A DNA stretch of 64,000 nt from Leptospira jelokensis (GTDB taxonomy: Bacteria; Spirochaetota; Leptospiria; Leptospirales; Leptospiraceae): positions 310,001 to 374,000 of the forward strand of contig NZ_RQGH01000026.1 of the NCBI RefSeq assembly GCF_004769635.1. Direction: 5' to 3'. The position numbers and the translations under genes were made by a program. Shown in pieces: positions 1-9,218 of the stretch. Below the pieces are notes generated by a model. It searched no databases and was not told where the DNA came from. It saw only the letters and a program-made list of their open reading frames with translations. The first letter of the stretch is position 1. Every line of letters begins with the position of its first letter.

Positions 1-139
1 ACTTGGATGAGGCCAGATACTCGTTTGGATGATATTTCTCTTGCAGAATGCAGTTGCTAAACCCTCCCGAAGATTCTCCTTCGGTAGGAGAAAAATAAAT
101 TTCAATCGATCCCTAGGCAATAGATTTTTCTATGGAGAT

Positions 140-595
140 ATGATTTGGTATCTTCGCGTTTTTGGCATTTTTGTTTTTGTGTTTTTTTTCGCTGTCATTG
201 GCCAAAAGGAAAGTCGTTTGGAGCGAACATGGGAGGTAAAATTAAAACCTGACCAAACACAAAAGATCTTATACGAATCCTTCCAACCGAAATCCTATCG
301 GCCCCCAACAGTGGGGGAAGAATGGGAATCCAAAACCTTAGGGGAAACAGTAAAGTGTAAGACCATAGCTGTCACAAATACACCGACAATTTCTTTCCAA
401 ATCCAAACGGAAGGATTCAAACATTACCAAATGCTAAAAGAGACCTACCAACTCGATGCAACTGAGAACGGCGTTCGTATCTTGGCAAAATGGGAAATCG
501 AGCCTGTTCCCAATTTCACATCCAAACTTTTATTTTTATTCTTTAGCGATGCGGATTTAAACCTAATCGCCTCTTCAAAAGAAAAACGATTTTAA
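140..595 (+). CDS. Hypothetical protein with N-terminal membrane anchor
   Basis: I do not recognise this 151-residue protein. The chosen ATG begins with a strongly hydrophobic stretch (about residues 2-21, rich in F, V and I) that would act as a signal anchor, followed by a soluble, Glu/Lys-rich domain. A second short hydrophobic patch (LLFLFF) lies near the C-terminus. An in-frame ATG at 29 would add 37 basic residues before the hydrophobic segment and is less convincing, although the shorter start has a GGAG only two bases away. Its stop codon shares the bases TTAA with the stop of ispF, so the two genes converge with no spacer. Function cannot be inferred. Confidence 0.5.
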   Translation: MIWYLRVFGIFVFVFFFAVIGQKESRLERTWEVKLKPDQTQKILYESFQPKSYRPPTVGEEWESKTLGETVKCKTIAVTNTPTISFQIQTEGFKHYQMLKETYQLDATENGVRILAKWEIEPVPNFTSKLLFLFFSDADLNLIASSKEKRF

Positions 596-1086
596 TGGTG
601 TTTCTTTGTGCTTTCCATAAGCACAGTCGCCATCACCATCACACCTTCGCTCCTACCCAAAGCTCCCATACCTTCGGAAGTGGTGGCTTTGATCGAAACA
701 CAATCTAACGGAAGTTTGGTGATACTTGCCAAAGAAGCATTGAGTTCGGCACGGATTGGATTTATTTTGGGATGATCTCCCACATATGTGCAGTCTACAT
801 TCACAAGTTTAAAATTTTTTTCTGCCACAAGTTCCAGACATTTTTCAATGATGCGAGTGGACTTCATGTTTTTGTATTGTGGGTCGGTGTCAGGGAAATG
901 GACTCCAATATCACCTAGGGCAAGTGCACCTAACATCGCATCGGCGACCGCATGCAAGATCACATCGGCATCACTATGACCGAGAAATGCAAATTCTGAT
1001 TTTACCTCAACACCCGCAAGCACTAACGGACGAAATGGTTCGTGGATGAGTTTGTGAAAATCGATTCCGTTTCCAATTCTAAACAT
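592..1086 (-). CDS. ispF: 2-C-methyl-D-erythritol 2,4-cyclodiphosphate synthase
   Basis: IspF converts CDP-methylerythritol 2-phosphate to the cyclic diphosphate with release of CMP, in the cytosolic MEP pathway of isoprenoid synthesis. The 164-residue length is normal. The metal ligands are visible: Asp9 and His11 in GIDFH, and His45 in the HSDADVILH block. The [12 protein letters not shown] motif is intact, and the C-terminal TTSE keeps the Glu (138) of the nucleotide-binding loop. The usual DxTIxAQxPK segment is instead [10 protein letters not shown] (99-107 region), an odd local divergence. It lies one base after nadA, so the two genes are probably co-transcribed and translationally coupled. 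Assignment is firm. Confidence 0.93.
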   Translation of the reverse strand: MFRIGNGIDFHKLIHEPFRPLVLAGVEVKSEFAFLGHSDADVILHAVADAMLGALALGDIGVHFPDTDPQYKNMKSTRIIEKCLELVAEKNFKLVNVDCTYVGDHPKINPIRAELNASLASITKLPLDCVSIKATTSEGMGALGRSEGVMVMATVLMESTKKHH

Positions 1087-1087
1087 A

Positions 1088-2074
1088 TTATTTTTTATAA
1101 CTCAATTCTAACATACGATTCACAGATTTTTGGGCAAGCCTGATCACTTCTTCATCCAAAAAGATTTCAAATTGTTCTTTTAAAAGTGCATCCCTTACTT
1201 TTTCCAAAGTAATTTTTTTCATGTGAGGGCAAGTCTGACAAGTGGACACAAATTCTTTTTCTGGGAATTCAGCACGTAAATTATCACCCATCGAACACTC
1301 CGTCACAAGCATAATTTTGTCCGTTTTGCTCTTTCGGATAAAATCTACCATTTGTGAAGTTGAACCCGAAAAATCTGCTTCTTTGACTACATCTTCATGG
1401 CATTCAGGATGTGTAATCACAGTCACTCCACCAGGAAACAACCGTTTTGTGGAACGAATGTCTTCTGGAGTGTACATCTCATGGACCATACATCGTCCTG
1501 GGTGTGAGATGATGGTTTTTGTCGTTTGGTTCCGAACATTACCTGCCAAGTATTCATCTGGCAAAAAGATCACAGTATCCCCTTCTACCGCGTTGACAAT
1601 TTGTACCGCATTGGCAGAAGTACAACAGACATCCGTTTCGGCTTTGACTTCCGCCGAACAGTTGACATACGTCACAACGGGAACACCGGGGTATTTTGCT
1701 TTTAAAGCTTTGACATCTTCCCTTGTGATGGATTCCGCAAGGGAACAACCTGCTTTTGGATCGGCTATGAGAACCTTTTTTTCAGGGGATAAAATTTTAG
1801 CAGTCTCCGCCATAAAGTGAACCCCATTAAACAAAATGAGATCGGCAGTGGTTTCCTTTGCCATTTTGGAGAGATACAATGAATCTCCAATGATATCAGA
1901 TACTCCCCAAAATACATCGGGTGTCATATAATTGTGCCCAAGGATCACGGCATTTTTTTCTTTTTTGAGACGGTTGATCTCTTCTGCAAGTGGCAGGATC
2001 CGTTCTTCAATTTCATGAGGTAGGTAAATGGGATTTAGTTTTTGGACCAATTGGTCTCTTGTGACAAGTGACAT
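1088..2074 (-). CDS. nadA: Quinolinate synthase (NadA)
   Basis: NadA condenses iminoaspartate with dihydroxyacetone phosphate to quinolinate, a step of de novo NAD synthesis, using a [4Fe-4S] cluster. The 328-residue protein carries the family's repeated features: GHNYM near residue 46, GCSLAE with Cys110, HPGRCMVH with Cys195, and CQTCPHMKK with Cys279 and Cys282. Cys110, Cys195 and Cys282 are the expected cluster ligands by family knowledge. The start is ATG with AGGAG seven bases upstream. nadB and nadC are not next to it; ispF follows directly, suggesting a mixed housekeeping operon. Confidence 0.95.
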   Translation of the reverse strand: MSLVTRDQLVQKLNPIYLPHEIEERILPLAEEINRLKKEKNAVILGHNYMTPDVFWGVSDIIGDSLYLSKMAKETTADLILFNGVHFMAETAKILSPEKKVLIADPKAGCSLAESITREDVKALKAKYPGVPVVTYVNCSAEVKAETDVCCTSANAVQIVNAVEGDTVIFLPDEYLAGNVRNQTTKTIISHPGRCMVHEMYTPEDIRSTKRLFPGGVTVITHPECHEDVVKEADFSGSTSQMVDFIRKSKTDKIMLVTECSMGDNLRAEFPEKEFVSTCQTCPHMKKITLEKVRDALLKEQFEIFLDEEVIRLAQKSVNRMLELSYKK

Positions 2075-2093
2075 GATTTTCTCCTAATAACAA

Positions 2094-2609
2094 TCATTGG
2101 AAAGGATCAGAACCAAGGATGGTGTCTGTTTCCTGCAGGCCCGAATCAGCGGGGGGAACGGAATTTTCTAATGAACCACATTGGTTCATCGCTTCTTGCC
2201 AAGAAGTCTCAGCAGGAGACGTACCTGTACGTTGGACTCTCCTATATTCTGCATTGGAAGCAAATGAATTTTGGTTACAAGCCTTAGCACTATTATATGC
2301 CAAATTAATTTTAGAAAAACAATCAAAATACAAAATGGCTACCGCATCCGTACTCAATTCTCTCGGTAGAATTTGGTCTTTCAATTTTGAAACCAGACTT
2401 GGGCAAACGGTTGTACTCGTATCAGGTACGGCGACACAATTGGCTTCCGTCAGAATAAATCTTTGACAGGCGGATTGGACAGGACTCCCTTGAGAGAGTA
2501 ATGCACTTAATAGTTCTGCATTGGAATCTTGATTTGATTGTTTCGTGCAGGAAAAGTCCAAAATGAGAATGCCAACCAACAAAAAGAAAATTGCCCTCAT
2601 CCTAGTCAT
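2094..2609 (-). CDS. Putative lipoprotein, unknown function
   Basis: This 171-residue protein starts with a basic n-region and a hydrophobic stretch ending in DFSC, a loose lipobox of the spirochaete kind, so Cys at about position 21 is probably lipidated. The mature part has several cysteines (in SACQRF, EANCVAV, TVCPSL, YFDCFS, KACNQ, NQCGSL), which suggests a disulfide-stabilised exported domain. I recognise no family. Two starts are possible (2609, or ATG at 2600). It sits 19 bases upstream of nadA on the same strand. Its 5' end overlaps the 5' end of the opposite-strand gene starting at 2563. Confidence 0.6.
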   Translation of the reverse strand: MTRMRAIFFLLVGILILDFSCTKQSNQDSNAELLSALLSQGSPVQSACQRFILTEANCVAVPDTSTTVCPSLVSKLKDQILPRELSTDAVAILYFDCFSKINLAYNSAKACNQNSFASNAEYRRVQRTGTSPAETSWQEAMNQCGSLENSVPPADSGLQETDTILGSDPFQ

Positions 2610-3327
2610 CTCGATTCTACTCTCCTTCTTACTTGGTAGTCTTGTCTATATCCTTTTTCTGAAAAAAACGAAGTTGGATCCAAAGGAATCTTCCTTTGAT
2701 TCACGTTCCGAGATCTATTGGAATAGGTTACAAAATCGCCCAGAGGTCCTAAAGGGTCCAGGGTATCCAACTGATTTACGGGATTTTTTAGAAACCTTAC
2801 GGGGAAAAGAATCGTACCAATGGAACGGCGAAAGGGACAAAACATATGATTTCCTGTTAACAGAATATCCCGACGAAAGAGGCCATGTCCTCTATGCAGT
2901 TTATGTAGCATATATGAATTGGAAAGAAAAATCGGATGAAATTGAATCCCAAATTTCCCTTACCAGTTACGAAAAGCTAACAGCCATAAACCGATTGAAA
3001 GGAGAAATATTCCCTGGTGTATTGGATGAGTTGATTTTTCCCAAACACCCAACGACCCCTCCATCCATATTGGTTTCCTACTTGGAAGATTACATTCAGA
3101 GAAATCCCTATAGTTATTCTAGAGAACGAAAACGAATTTTCCTTCGAAAAAAAGAAGAACTTTACCAAACTGAAAAATGGGACATCCAATCTTGGGAAAG
3201 CCCAAATTTTTACCGCCAAGTGGTGAACCTCATTTATGAAAGGGAAATGAAGGAAATGACCGAAGAGGAAAAAACTTTTTATCGGAGTTCTAAAATCGAG
3301 GAATTGAAATCGGATTTTTGGAATTGA
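2563..3327 (+). CDS. Hypothetical single-pass membrane protein
   Basis: The 254-residue product has a short basic N-terminus (PTNKKK), one transmembrane segment (about residues 11-35, ALILVISILLSFLLGSL region) and a long charged domain rich in aromatic, Glu and Lys residues. I recognise no family. The ATG at 2563 has AGGA about ten bases upstream. A GTG at 2545 is also in frame but would lengthen the overlap with the opposite-strand lipoprotein gene. The head-to-head overlap of at least 38-47 bases means one of the two starts may be annotated too far upstream. The next gene, an LpoB-like lipoprotein, begins 36 bases downstream, so an operon with envelope genes is plausible. Confidence 0.6.
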   Translation: MRMPTNKKKIALILVISILLSFLLGSLVYILFLKKTKLDPKESSFDSRSEIYWNRLQNRPEVLKGPGYPTDLRDFLETLRGKESYQWNGERDKTYDFLLTEYPDERGHVLYAVYVAYMNWKEKSDEIESQISLTSYEKLTAINRLKGEIFPGVLDELIFPKHPTTPPSILVSYLEDYIQRNPYSYSRERKRIFLRKKEELYQTEKWDIQSWESPNFYRQVVNLIYEREMKEMTEEEKTFYRSSKIEELKSDFWN

Positions 3328-3362
3328 CAAGACTTGTTTCCATCCCCCATATAAATGGGGTT

Positions 3363-3941
3363 ATGAAACAAATTCTCTTCTCCTTTCTCTTAGTAGGATT
3401 CTTATTCCAATGCAGTTCCAGCCCAAAAAGGCTCGACAATGCTGATGATTATATCTCCGACTCAGGTGGACTCACAAGCCAAGAATTGGTCAAAGCGGCC
3501 GAAAAATTAGCCGGTCAAATTGGGGAGTATTTCAAAGAAAACCCACATGAAGAAGGTGTCTTTGTGGCACACTTCCCTACACGTAACGATACATCCGAAC
3601 AAATCCAAACCGAACTTTTTGACAACGCGTTTGTTTCTAAACTCATCAAAAACAAAATTTACACAGTTCGTACAAAAACAAGAGAACAGTCTCTTAACGA
3701 AATCCAATTCAGTTTGTCTGGTCTTACTTCCAACAGGCTTTCCATTGGAAAACTCAAATCGCCAAACTTCTTTGTTCGTTGCGAAATCAACGAAAACATG
3801 TTCACTTCCGACGGAGAAAAAATCGTAGAACAATCGATCAACATTGAACTTGTCGAAGTGGAAACTACGATTGCTGTTTGGTCAGAAAAGGTGTCCTATC
3901 GAAAACTAGCCGTTAGAGGAAACAAAGGGGTTAGTTGGTAA
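3363..3941 (+). CDS. LpoB-like peptidoglycan synthase activator lipoprotein
   Basis: This 192-residue lipoprotein has a signal peptide ending LFQCSSS, with Gln just before the lipidated Cys. The mature part (SSSPKR, then SGGLTSQELVKAAEKLA, then VRCEINENMFTSDGEKIV) resembles the LpoB/PF13036 family, whose E. coli member crosses the periplasm to stimulate PBP1b. The conserved late segment LVEVETTIAVWSEK is also family-like. The start at 3363 was chosen because it begins directly with a signal peptide. The next gene is a TPR-like lipoprotein of a kind often found beside LpoB-like genes. Subfamily function in spirochaetes is inferred. Confidence 0.75.
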   Translation: MKQILFSFLLVGFLFQCSSSPKRLDNADDYISDSGGLTSQELVKAAEKLAGQIGEYFKENPHEEGVFVAHFPTRNDTSEQIQTELFDNAFVSKLIKNKIYTVRTKTREQSLNEIQFSLSGLTSNRLSIGKLKSPNFFVRCEINENMFTSDGEKIVEQSINIELVEVETTIAVWSEKVSYRKLAVRGNKGVSW

Positions 3942-3957
3942 TCCCTTCCGCCATTAC

Positions 3958-5364
3958 ATGAAAAAAACATTTCTCTTTTTCTCTCTTCTTTTTCTCGGTT
4001 GTGCCAGTGATTACAACAAAATCATCGAAGCAACCGAATCGGCATACTACGGGCAAAACTATGACTCTGCCATTCCTAAAATTCGAGAACTGTACGAAGG
4101 TTCTTCCAATAAGGACAAACTTCTTTTTTTGATGGAAGCGGGTATGATCTTTCATACCAAAGGGGATTACGTCACTTCCAACAAAGTTTTCAAAGAAGCA
4201 GAAGACATAGCAGACAATATCAAAGTCAGTATGACGCGGTCTGGACTTTCGTTCATCCTTTCTGATAACGAATCCAATTACACTGGGGAAGATTTTGAAA
4301 GGGTAATGATTAAGTTCTACATCGCGAACAATTACCTTCTGCAAGGTGACACAAATAACGCGAAAATTTATTTTAGGCGTTTGGACTTTGAGTTAAAAGA
4401 AATGCGTTTTTTGGCGGCCGAGTACCGCCAAAACAATGCAGCGAGGCTCATCGATGCATATGTTTCGGAATCTCTTGGCCGTTATAATGATGCCCGTGTC
4501 CAATACAAAAACATGGAACAACTCATTGGCAAAAGCCAAAATCTAATTGCCGACAGGTATTTGTTAGCCGCCAAAGAGGGTGATTCTGGAGACAAATCCA
4601 AATACGGTGCCGGTCGCTCTAGTTTACAAGCTTACAACAGTTCGATGCAAAGGACCTCTCCCGAAAACGAAAAACTCTCGGAAGTGATCATCATCCACGA
4701 AGCGGGTAAATCTGCGATTAAGATGTCTCGGGGAAAACTCATCCAAGATGAATACTTTGCGGCCGCCTTACGTGGTGCTGTCGAAAAGGGACTTGCTGTG
4801 AAAGGGGCAGGCGCATCGCTTGCTGGCGCAATTACAGCATTATCCGTTGCTGAAAACCCAATCCCAATTTACAAAGAAAGGGATCCAAAAGGTTCCCTTC
4901 CGAAAAAGTACTACATCAATGGTGTGGATGTTGGGTATTCTGATATCATGAACAATTATTCTGAAACAGCGATGAATAATTTTAATGAAAACTACAAAGC
5001 TCTCATCACAAAAAACTTAACTTCTCTTGCCGTCAAAGTGGTAGCAGCGGTGATCGCTTCCGAAGCCATGGCACGGGCCATAGAGTCTGGTGGACGAGGG
5101 AAAAACAATGACTTGGTTTCGAGCCTCATCCGTGTGGCAGCGGGAGCGGCAGCTGGAATTGCAGTTTCACAAACGATCGCACCTGACTTACGTTGTTGGA
5201 GGACCATTCCTTCCAACTTCCAAGTGAAACGTGTTTTACTCGCGCCAGGAGAATACGACTTTAAAGTGGACTCACCTGGTTCTGTGGTGACAAACGCTCC
5301 GAAGAAATTGATTGTGGAAGAAGGAAAACCTTTATTTGTTTCGGTTCGTTCTTACACCAACTAA
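3958..5364 (+). CDS. TPR-like lipoprotein next to LpoB (COG3014-like)
   Basis: The 468-residue protein begins with a clear lipoprotein signal (FLFFSLLFLGC, Cys15). The first 200 residues look like TPR-type helices (YGQNYDSAIPKIRELYEG, FLMEAGMIFHTKGDYVTSNKVF). The second half has Ala/Gly-rich, possibly membrane-associated segments (AGASLAGAITALSVA, VAAGAAAGIAVS) and a C-terminal beta-rich part (APGEYDFKVDSPG). From memory it resembles the COG3014 group that travels with LpoB- and YcfL-like lipoproteins. This would fit a periplasmic helper of peptidoglycan synthesis, but no activity is established. It begins 16 bases after the LpoB-like gene and ends at a hairpin terminator. Confidence 0.65.
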   Translation: MKKTFLFFSLLFLGCASDYNKIIEATESAYYGQNYDSAIPKIRELYEGSSNKDKLLFLMEAGMIFHTKGDYVTSNKVFKEAEDIADNIKVSMTRSGLSFILSDNESNYTGEDFERVMIKFYIANNYLLQGDTNNAKIYFRRLDFELKEMRFLAAEYRQNNAARLIDAYVSESLGRYNDARVQYKNMEQLIGKSQNLIADRYLLAAKEGDSGDKSKYGAGRSSLQAYNSSMQRTSPENEKLSEVIIIHEAGKSAIKMSRGKLIQDEYFAAALRGAVEKGLAVKGAGASLAGAITALSVAENPIPIYKERDPKGSLPKKYYINGVDVGYSDIMNNYSETAMNNFNENYKALITKNLTSLAVKVVAAVIASEAMARAIESGGRGKNNDLVSSLIRVAAGAAAGIAVSQTIAPDLRCWRTIPSNFQVKRVLLAPGEYDFKVDSPGSVVTNAPKKLIVEEGKPLFVSVRSYTN

Positions 5365-5385
5365 CAGAAAGTTTGTTAGTTTTTT
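5361..5385 (+). terminator. Rho-independent terminator after the LpoB-like pair
   Basis: A six-base stem, CTAACA (5361-5366) and TGTTAG (5374-5379), with a seven-base loop, is followed by a run of six T. The stop codon of the plus-strand gene lies inside the left arm. The T-run reaches the stop codon of the converging ftsZ gene. Confidence 0.7.
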
Positions 5386-6574
5386 AATCGTTTTTCTTTC
5401 TTAAAAACGTAGGGATATCATAATCCTCTCCATACTTTTGGAACGGAGAGGATTGTTTTTGTCCACCAAAACTCCTTTGGTTTTGCCGGATCCCTTTGTT
5501 CAAATCAACTTCTCTAGTAAACCCTGCTTCTTTTTCCTCAGGTTTTTTTAAGTAAACCATTGGGGAGATGGACTCTTCTGAACCCACAACCTTTTGTTCC
5601 CTTTGGTATTGTTTTCCTTTTTTGGCGAAACCAGTGGCAATCACTGTCACTCGGATTTGGTCGGTAAGGTTTGGGTCTTCATTCAGTCCAATGATGATGT
5701 TGGCATTTGGGTCCGCTTGTGCCGTAATGATTTGAGAAACTTCATTCCATTCATGGATGGTGAGGTCACTCCCACCAGTCACATTGATGAGAAGGGACTG
5801 GGCACCTTGGATACTGGAATCTTCCAACAAAGTGTTGTTGATGGCTTGTTCTACAGCTTCACTCACACGTGCCTCACCTCGTCCCTCACCCACTCCTAAA
5901 ATGGCATCCCCTGTGTCTTTCATAATGGTTTTTACATCGGCGAAATCCACATTGATGATACCTGGATGATTGATGATATCACTGATCCCACGAACACCGT
6001 TTAACAAGATATCGTCGATCACACGAAACGCCATATCAAAAGGTGTGTTTTTGTCTACCACTTGGAAAATAGAATCGTTTCGAATCGTAATGAGAGTGTC
6101 CACATTGGCACGGAGTTGGTCGATACCTTGTTTGGCAAGTTCCGCACGGCGTTTGCCTTCAAAAGAAAAGGGAACCGTTACCACACCCACAACCAAACAT
6201 TTGAGTTCTTTTGCGATGGCAGCTATGATGGGAGCTGCCCCAGTTCCTGTTCCACCACCCATACCAGCGGTGACAAAAACCATATCCGCACCTTTGAGTG
6301 CCGACACAATCCTCTCCTTATCTTCGATGGCTGCTTTTTGCCCGAGTTCTGGATCACCGCCAGCACCCATTCCACGTGTCACTTTGTTACCAAGTTGGAT
6401 TTTGACTTCGACAGGAGATTTGAGTAATACTTGTTCGTCGGTGTTCATCACAATGAAGTCTACACCTGTCATTTTAGAATTCACCATTCGAGTGACGGCA
6501 TTCATTCCACCACCACCAACTCCAATGACTTTGATAATGGCTGGGCTAGTTTTTTCTTCTTCTAGGTATAACAT
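5384..6574 (-). CDS. ftsZ: Cell division GTPase FtsZ
   Basis: FtsZ is the tubulin homologue that forms the division ring under the inner membrane. The 396-residue protein has the N-terminal nucleotide loop VGGGGMNAV (about 19-27), the tubulin signature GGGTGTG (106-112) and the [15 protein letters not shown] T7 region (here [11 protein letters not shown]). Its C-terminal peptide DIPTFLRKK is the conserved FtsA/ZipA-binding tail. A variable linker of about 55 residues precedes it. ftsA lies ten bases upstream on the same strand, and ftsQ precedes that, the classical division order. Confidence 0.98.
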   Translation of the reverse strand: MLYLEEEKTSPAIIKVIGVGGGGMNAVTRMVNSKMTGVDFIVMNTDEQVLLKSPVEVKIQLGNKVTRGMGAGGDPELGQKAAIEDKERIVSALKGADMVFVTAGMGGGTGTGAAPIIAAIAKELKCLVVGVVTVPFSFEGKRRAELAKQGIDQLRANVDTLITIRNDSIFQVVDKNTPFDMAFRVIDDILLNGVRGISDIINHPGIINVDFADVKTIMKDTGDAILGVGEGRGEARVSEAVEQAINNTLLEDSSIQGAQSLLINVTGGSDLTIHEWNEVSQIITAQADPNANIIIGLNEDPNLTDQIRVTVIATGFAKKGKQYQREQKVVGSEESISPMVYLKKPEEKEAGFTREVDLNKGIRQNQRSFGGQKQSSPFQKYGEDYDIPTFLRKKND

Positions 6575-6584
6575 TCATTTTTCC

Positions 6585-7823
6585 TTAGAGATTGTTCTCC
6601 ATCCAACGACGAACCTTCTTCATCCATCCTTCACCATCCGATACGGAATGCATGTTTCTTTGTTCTAAATTTTGTATTTTGGAACTGTATTTGATAAGGC
6701 CAACGGCTGTCGCATATTCGGGACTTGCGATTCGTTCCACAAGGCCACTGAGCCCCGCAGGTTTTGCACGACCTACTGACAATCGTAATACTTCTTCGGC
6801 AGTCGCTTCAATGCCTTGTAACAAAGAAGTTCCACCGGTTAAGATGACACCTCCCGCCAAACTTGACTTATACCCTGACCGAATCAGTTCATGATCGATC
6901 ATTTCTAAAATTTCACGAACCCTTGGCTCTAAAATTTCCACTAGTTCTTGGCGAAACACGGACCTTGCTGGCCTTCCAGAAATGGATGGGATCTCAAATT
7001 TTTCAGTTGGATCTACCATATCAATCCTTGTGTGGCCATATCGTTTTTTGATGACTTCCGCGGTCTCCACTGTGGTTTTAAGGCCTATGGAAATATCGCT
7101 TGTGATATGGAATCCACCAAACGGAACCACTGAGGAAAAAGCAATTCCTCCATCCACATAAATGATGATATCACAAATGCCAGCTCCAATATCAATGACA
7201 GCAGTTCCTAAGTCTTTTTCTCCCGCTGTTAAAATCGCTTCGGAAGAGGCTAGGCTTGAAAGTATTTTATCCATTTGCAAAAGGCCTGCTTGTTCGACAC
7301 AACGATCAATATTATTCAATGCTGTGTTGCCACAAGATACAATGTGTACTTCTGCTTCTAAGCGAACACCTGTCATCCCAATTGGGTCTTTGATATTCAC
7401 TTGGTCATCTACTTTGAATTCTTTGGTAAGGACATGGATGACTTGTTGGTCATTCGGAACATGTACGGCCTGTGCCGCTTCCACAACACGCATGATATCC
7501 ATTTCCGAAACAATCCGTTCGCGGTTGGTAACGGCTATGATTCCTTTTTCGTTGAACCCATGAACCGATTTACCAGAGACATTCACAACAACGGAAGTGA
7601 TCTCTTGGCCTGCCATCAGTTCGGCATCACCAAACGCTTCTATAATGGATTTGGTAGTGGTTTCGATATTGACGATGGAACCATTTTTGATTCCAGAAGA
7701 TGGGTATACACCTGTTCCAATGATTTCGATTTCATGGTCTCCCATCAGTCGTCCAATGACAACCTTGATAAGAGAAGAACCTAAATCCAATGCCGTTATG
7801 ATGGGGGAATCATCTTCGATCAT
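6585..7823 (-). CDS. ftsA: Cell division actin-like protein FtsA
   Basis: FtsA tethers FtsZ filaments to the membrane and recruits late division proteins. The 412-residue sequence has the actin-like phosphate loop DLGSSLIKV (about 13-21), a second phosphate motif [12 protein letters not shown], and the adenosine motif [12 protein letters not shown]. The C-terminal end, [15 protein letters not shown], is an amphipathic membrane-targeting helix as expected. It follows ftsQ with a single-base gap and is followed by ftsZ, so the three are surely one transcription unit. Confidence 0.97.
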   Translation of the reverse strand: MIEDDSPIITALDLGSSLIKVVIGRLMGDHEIEIIGTGVYPSSGIKNGSIVNIETTTKSIIEAFGDAELMAGQEITSVVVNVSGKSVHGFNEKGIIAVTNRERIVSEMDIMRVVEAAQAVHVPNDQQVIHVLTKEFKVDDQVNIKDPIGMTGVRLEAEVHIVSCGNTALNNIDRCVEQAGLLQMDKILSSLASSEAILTAGEKDLGTAVIDIGAGICDIIIYVDGGIAFSSVVPFGGFHITSDISIGLKTTVETAEVIKKRYGHTRIDMVDPTEKFEIPSISGRPARSVFRQELVEILEPRVREILEMIDHELIRSGYKSSLAGGVILTGGTSLLQGIEATAEEVLRLSVGRAKPAGLSGLVERIASPEYATAVGLIKYSSKIQNLEQRNMHSVSDGEGWMKKVRRWMENNL

Positions 7824-7824
7824 A

Positions 7825-8556
7825 TTAATGGTAAACTGCGTCTTCTCCCCTTAAATCAATAGAAATGGCTTTGATGGACTCAGCTTCCATATAAGCAAGT
7901 GAGGCGTATAATTTACGAAATAAATTGAGTTCTAATTTATCACCTAAAAACACTTTCATTGGTTTTGGTGATTTTAAGTACATAGTATAATTTCCGTCAC
8001 GTTCTGCGACAAGTTCAGAAATCCTAGTGGAAAGTGCTGGGTAAAGGGAAAGGGCATATCGCATTTCTTTGGTGATATCAAAAATCTGTCTTCCTTCTAG
8101 TTTTTGTTCCCCAATTGAAAAAGGCCCACTAATCACGATTAAGTGAGTATTCAAAACTGCATCTTTGGATAAAATTTCTAATGTTTCATCCACTTCATAT
8201 AGAGAACTACCTACATGTATGACAAATTCTGCGACTTTCTCCTCTATCTGAATCAATAAAAATCCATCAGGATCCCTTGTGATTCGAACTTTTTTGATCC
8301 TAGGGTGATTGGAAATTTTTTTTTCCCAATCCTTCCACTCATAGGTGTTTGGTGACCCGACTTCTTCCCCAATAAAAGCCAAAACATCTGGTGGAGATAG
8401 GTATTGTAAACCTTCCCACTGCAAACGTTCCACGGGTTTCACTGGCCTTCCCCAACGGAAGAGTAATCCAAGAGCCAATAGCCCAGAAAGGACTAAAAGG
8501 ATCGGAACCACACGCCCAAATCGTTTTTCTTTGATTTCTTGGGGGGTGTCAACCAT
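7825..8556 (-). CDS. ftsQ: FtsQ-like division protein with POTRA domain
   Basis: The 243-residue protein has a short cytoplasmic N-terminus with basic residues (KEKRFGR), one membrane segment (about 17-34) and a periplasmic POTRA-type domain ([21 protein letters not shown]). The FtsQ beta domain follows ([26 protein letters not shown] is typical POTRA/FtsQ wording, seen in pieces). In the division complex FtsQ binds FtsB and FtsL. Placement directly before ftsA supports the name; sequence identity to well-studied FtsQ proteins is low, as usual for this family. Confidence 0.85.
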   Translation of the reverse strand: MVDTPQEIKEKRFGRVVPILLVLSGLLALGLLFRWGRPVKPVERLQWEGLQYLSPPDVLAFIGEEVGSPNTYEWKDWEKKISNHPRIKKVRITRDPDGFLLIQIEEKVAEFVIHVGSSLYEVDETLEILSKDAVLNTHLIVISGPFSIGEQKLEGRQIFDITKEMRYALSLYPALSTRISELVAERDGNYTMYLKSPKPMKVFLGDKLELNLFRKLYASLAYMEAESIKAISIDLRGEDAVYH

Positions 8557-8610
8557 ATATTGATTATGTCACATAGTTAGGTTGTTTGGAAAGCATTTAT
8601 CAAGAGGGCA

Positions 8611-8637
8611 TAAAAAAAGGCCAGGCGAACCTGACCT
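8611..8637 (-). terminator. Rho-independent terminator after the small exported protein gene
   Basis: Read on the minus strand, AGGTCAGG and CCTGGCCT pair across a TTCG loop (one G-T wobble) and run into seven T (8612-8618). It lies 33 bases after the stop codon at 8670. On the plus strand the wobble becomes a C-A mismatch and no T-run follows, so it works for the minus strand. Confidence 0.8.
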
Positions 8638-8647
8638 TTCTCGCTAA

Positions 8648-8666
8648 ACTCAAACCGAGTTTGAGT
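8648..8666 (-). other. Perfect 8-bp hairpin in the 3' untranslated region
   Basis: ACTCAAAC (8648-8655) and GTTTGAGT (8659-8666) form a perfect stem with a three-base loop, directly after the stop codon of the gene at 8670-9035. No T-run follows, so it is probably an mRNA 3'-end stabilising stem placed ahead of the terminator at 8611-8637. Confidence 0.5.
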
Positions 8667-8669
8667 GGC

Positions 8670-9035
8670 TTAGTTTTGTGCTACTTGTTTGGACTCTGAG
8701 CGAAGGTCCATAGACACGTTTTTGTATTTCTTAGCTTCTTTTTCAAGAGCATCTGCACGGCGAAGGAGTTCCTTCTTCTCGTTCATTTGGCTAAGAATTT
8801 TACCACCACGAGGTGCTCCCGCTCTCTCACGGAGTGCTTGGGCCAACTCTGTTTTTTCTTTTGCAACGTTCGCAAGGTATTCAGAAACGGCAGACTTTTG
8901 CGCTGGAGTGCTTGCTTGTTCAATCATAGCAGTTTCCAAAAGCTCTAATCTCTCGTTTGTGTCCAAAGCATGTAGGTTTGCAGTTGCAAGTCCCATGGCC
9001 AAGATCCCTGTTGCGATTATTTTTGTTGTTTTCAT
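8670..9035 (-). CDS. Small exported helical protein, unknown function
   Basis: This 121-residue protein has a clean signal peptide (MKTTKIIATGILAMGL, then LHALDTNE as the likely cleavage area). The mature part is almost entirely predicted helix, rich in Glu, Ala, Lys and Arg with heptad-like spacing (KKELLRRADALEKEAKKYKN), so it is probably a periplasmic coiled-coil protein. I recognise no family. The start ATG has GAGAGGATCAC before it. It is monocistronic: own terminator, own long upstream region with three palindromic elements. The strong termination and operator-like control suggest an abundant, regulated product. Confidence 0.75.
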   Translation of the reverse strand: MKTTKIIATGILAMGLATANLHALDTNERLELLETAMIEQASTPAQKSAVSEYLANVAKEKTELAQALRERAGAPRGGKILSQMNEKKELLRRADALEKEAKKYKNVSMDLRSESKQVAQN

Positions 9036-9090
9036 GTGATCCTCTCTAGATCTGGGAAACTCTTTTCTCGATTCCCTTTTTCTTTTATGA

Positions 9091-9125
9091 CTATAGGATT
9101 CTGAAAAAGGGGATTAAATTCAATC
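9091..9125 (-). promoter_or_regulatory. Candidate promoter overlapping a palindrome
   Basis: On the minus strand TATAGT (9095-9090 area) is a good -10 element. With 17 bases of spacing the -35 position falls on TTTAAT inside the imperfect palindrome GATTGAATTTAATC (9125-9112). Transcription would start about 45 bases upstream of the ATG at 9035. The weak -35 inside an operator-like site would suit a regulated promoter. This is an inference from spacing and motif match only. Confidence 0.4.
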
Positions 9126-9218
9126 GTAAAAAGAGGAAAAAAACTTCGTTTTCACCAAAAAACACGAAATTTATTGCATCCTGGATTAAATTTAATCTTT
9201 ATTAGATTAAATTTAATC
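9112..9218. promoter_or_regulatory. Three operator-like palindromes upstream of the small exported protein gene
   Basis: The perfect 14-base palindrome GATTAAATTTAATC occurs at 9184-9197 and again at 9205-9218, centre to centre 21 bases, which is two helical turns. A third copy with one mismatch (GATTAAATTCAATC) lies at 9112-9125 over the proposed -35 region. The only gene they can serve by position is the minus-strand gene starting at 9035. The binding protein is unknown. Confidence 0.55.

Noticed and set aside
29..139. Longer N-terminus for the first protein
   Set aside because: It would place basic residues ahead of an otherwise normal signal anchor; the frame may be fortuitous.
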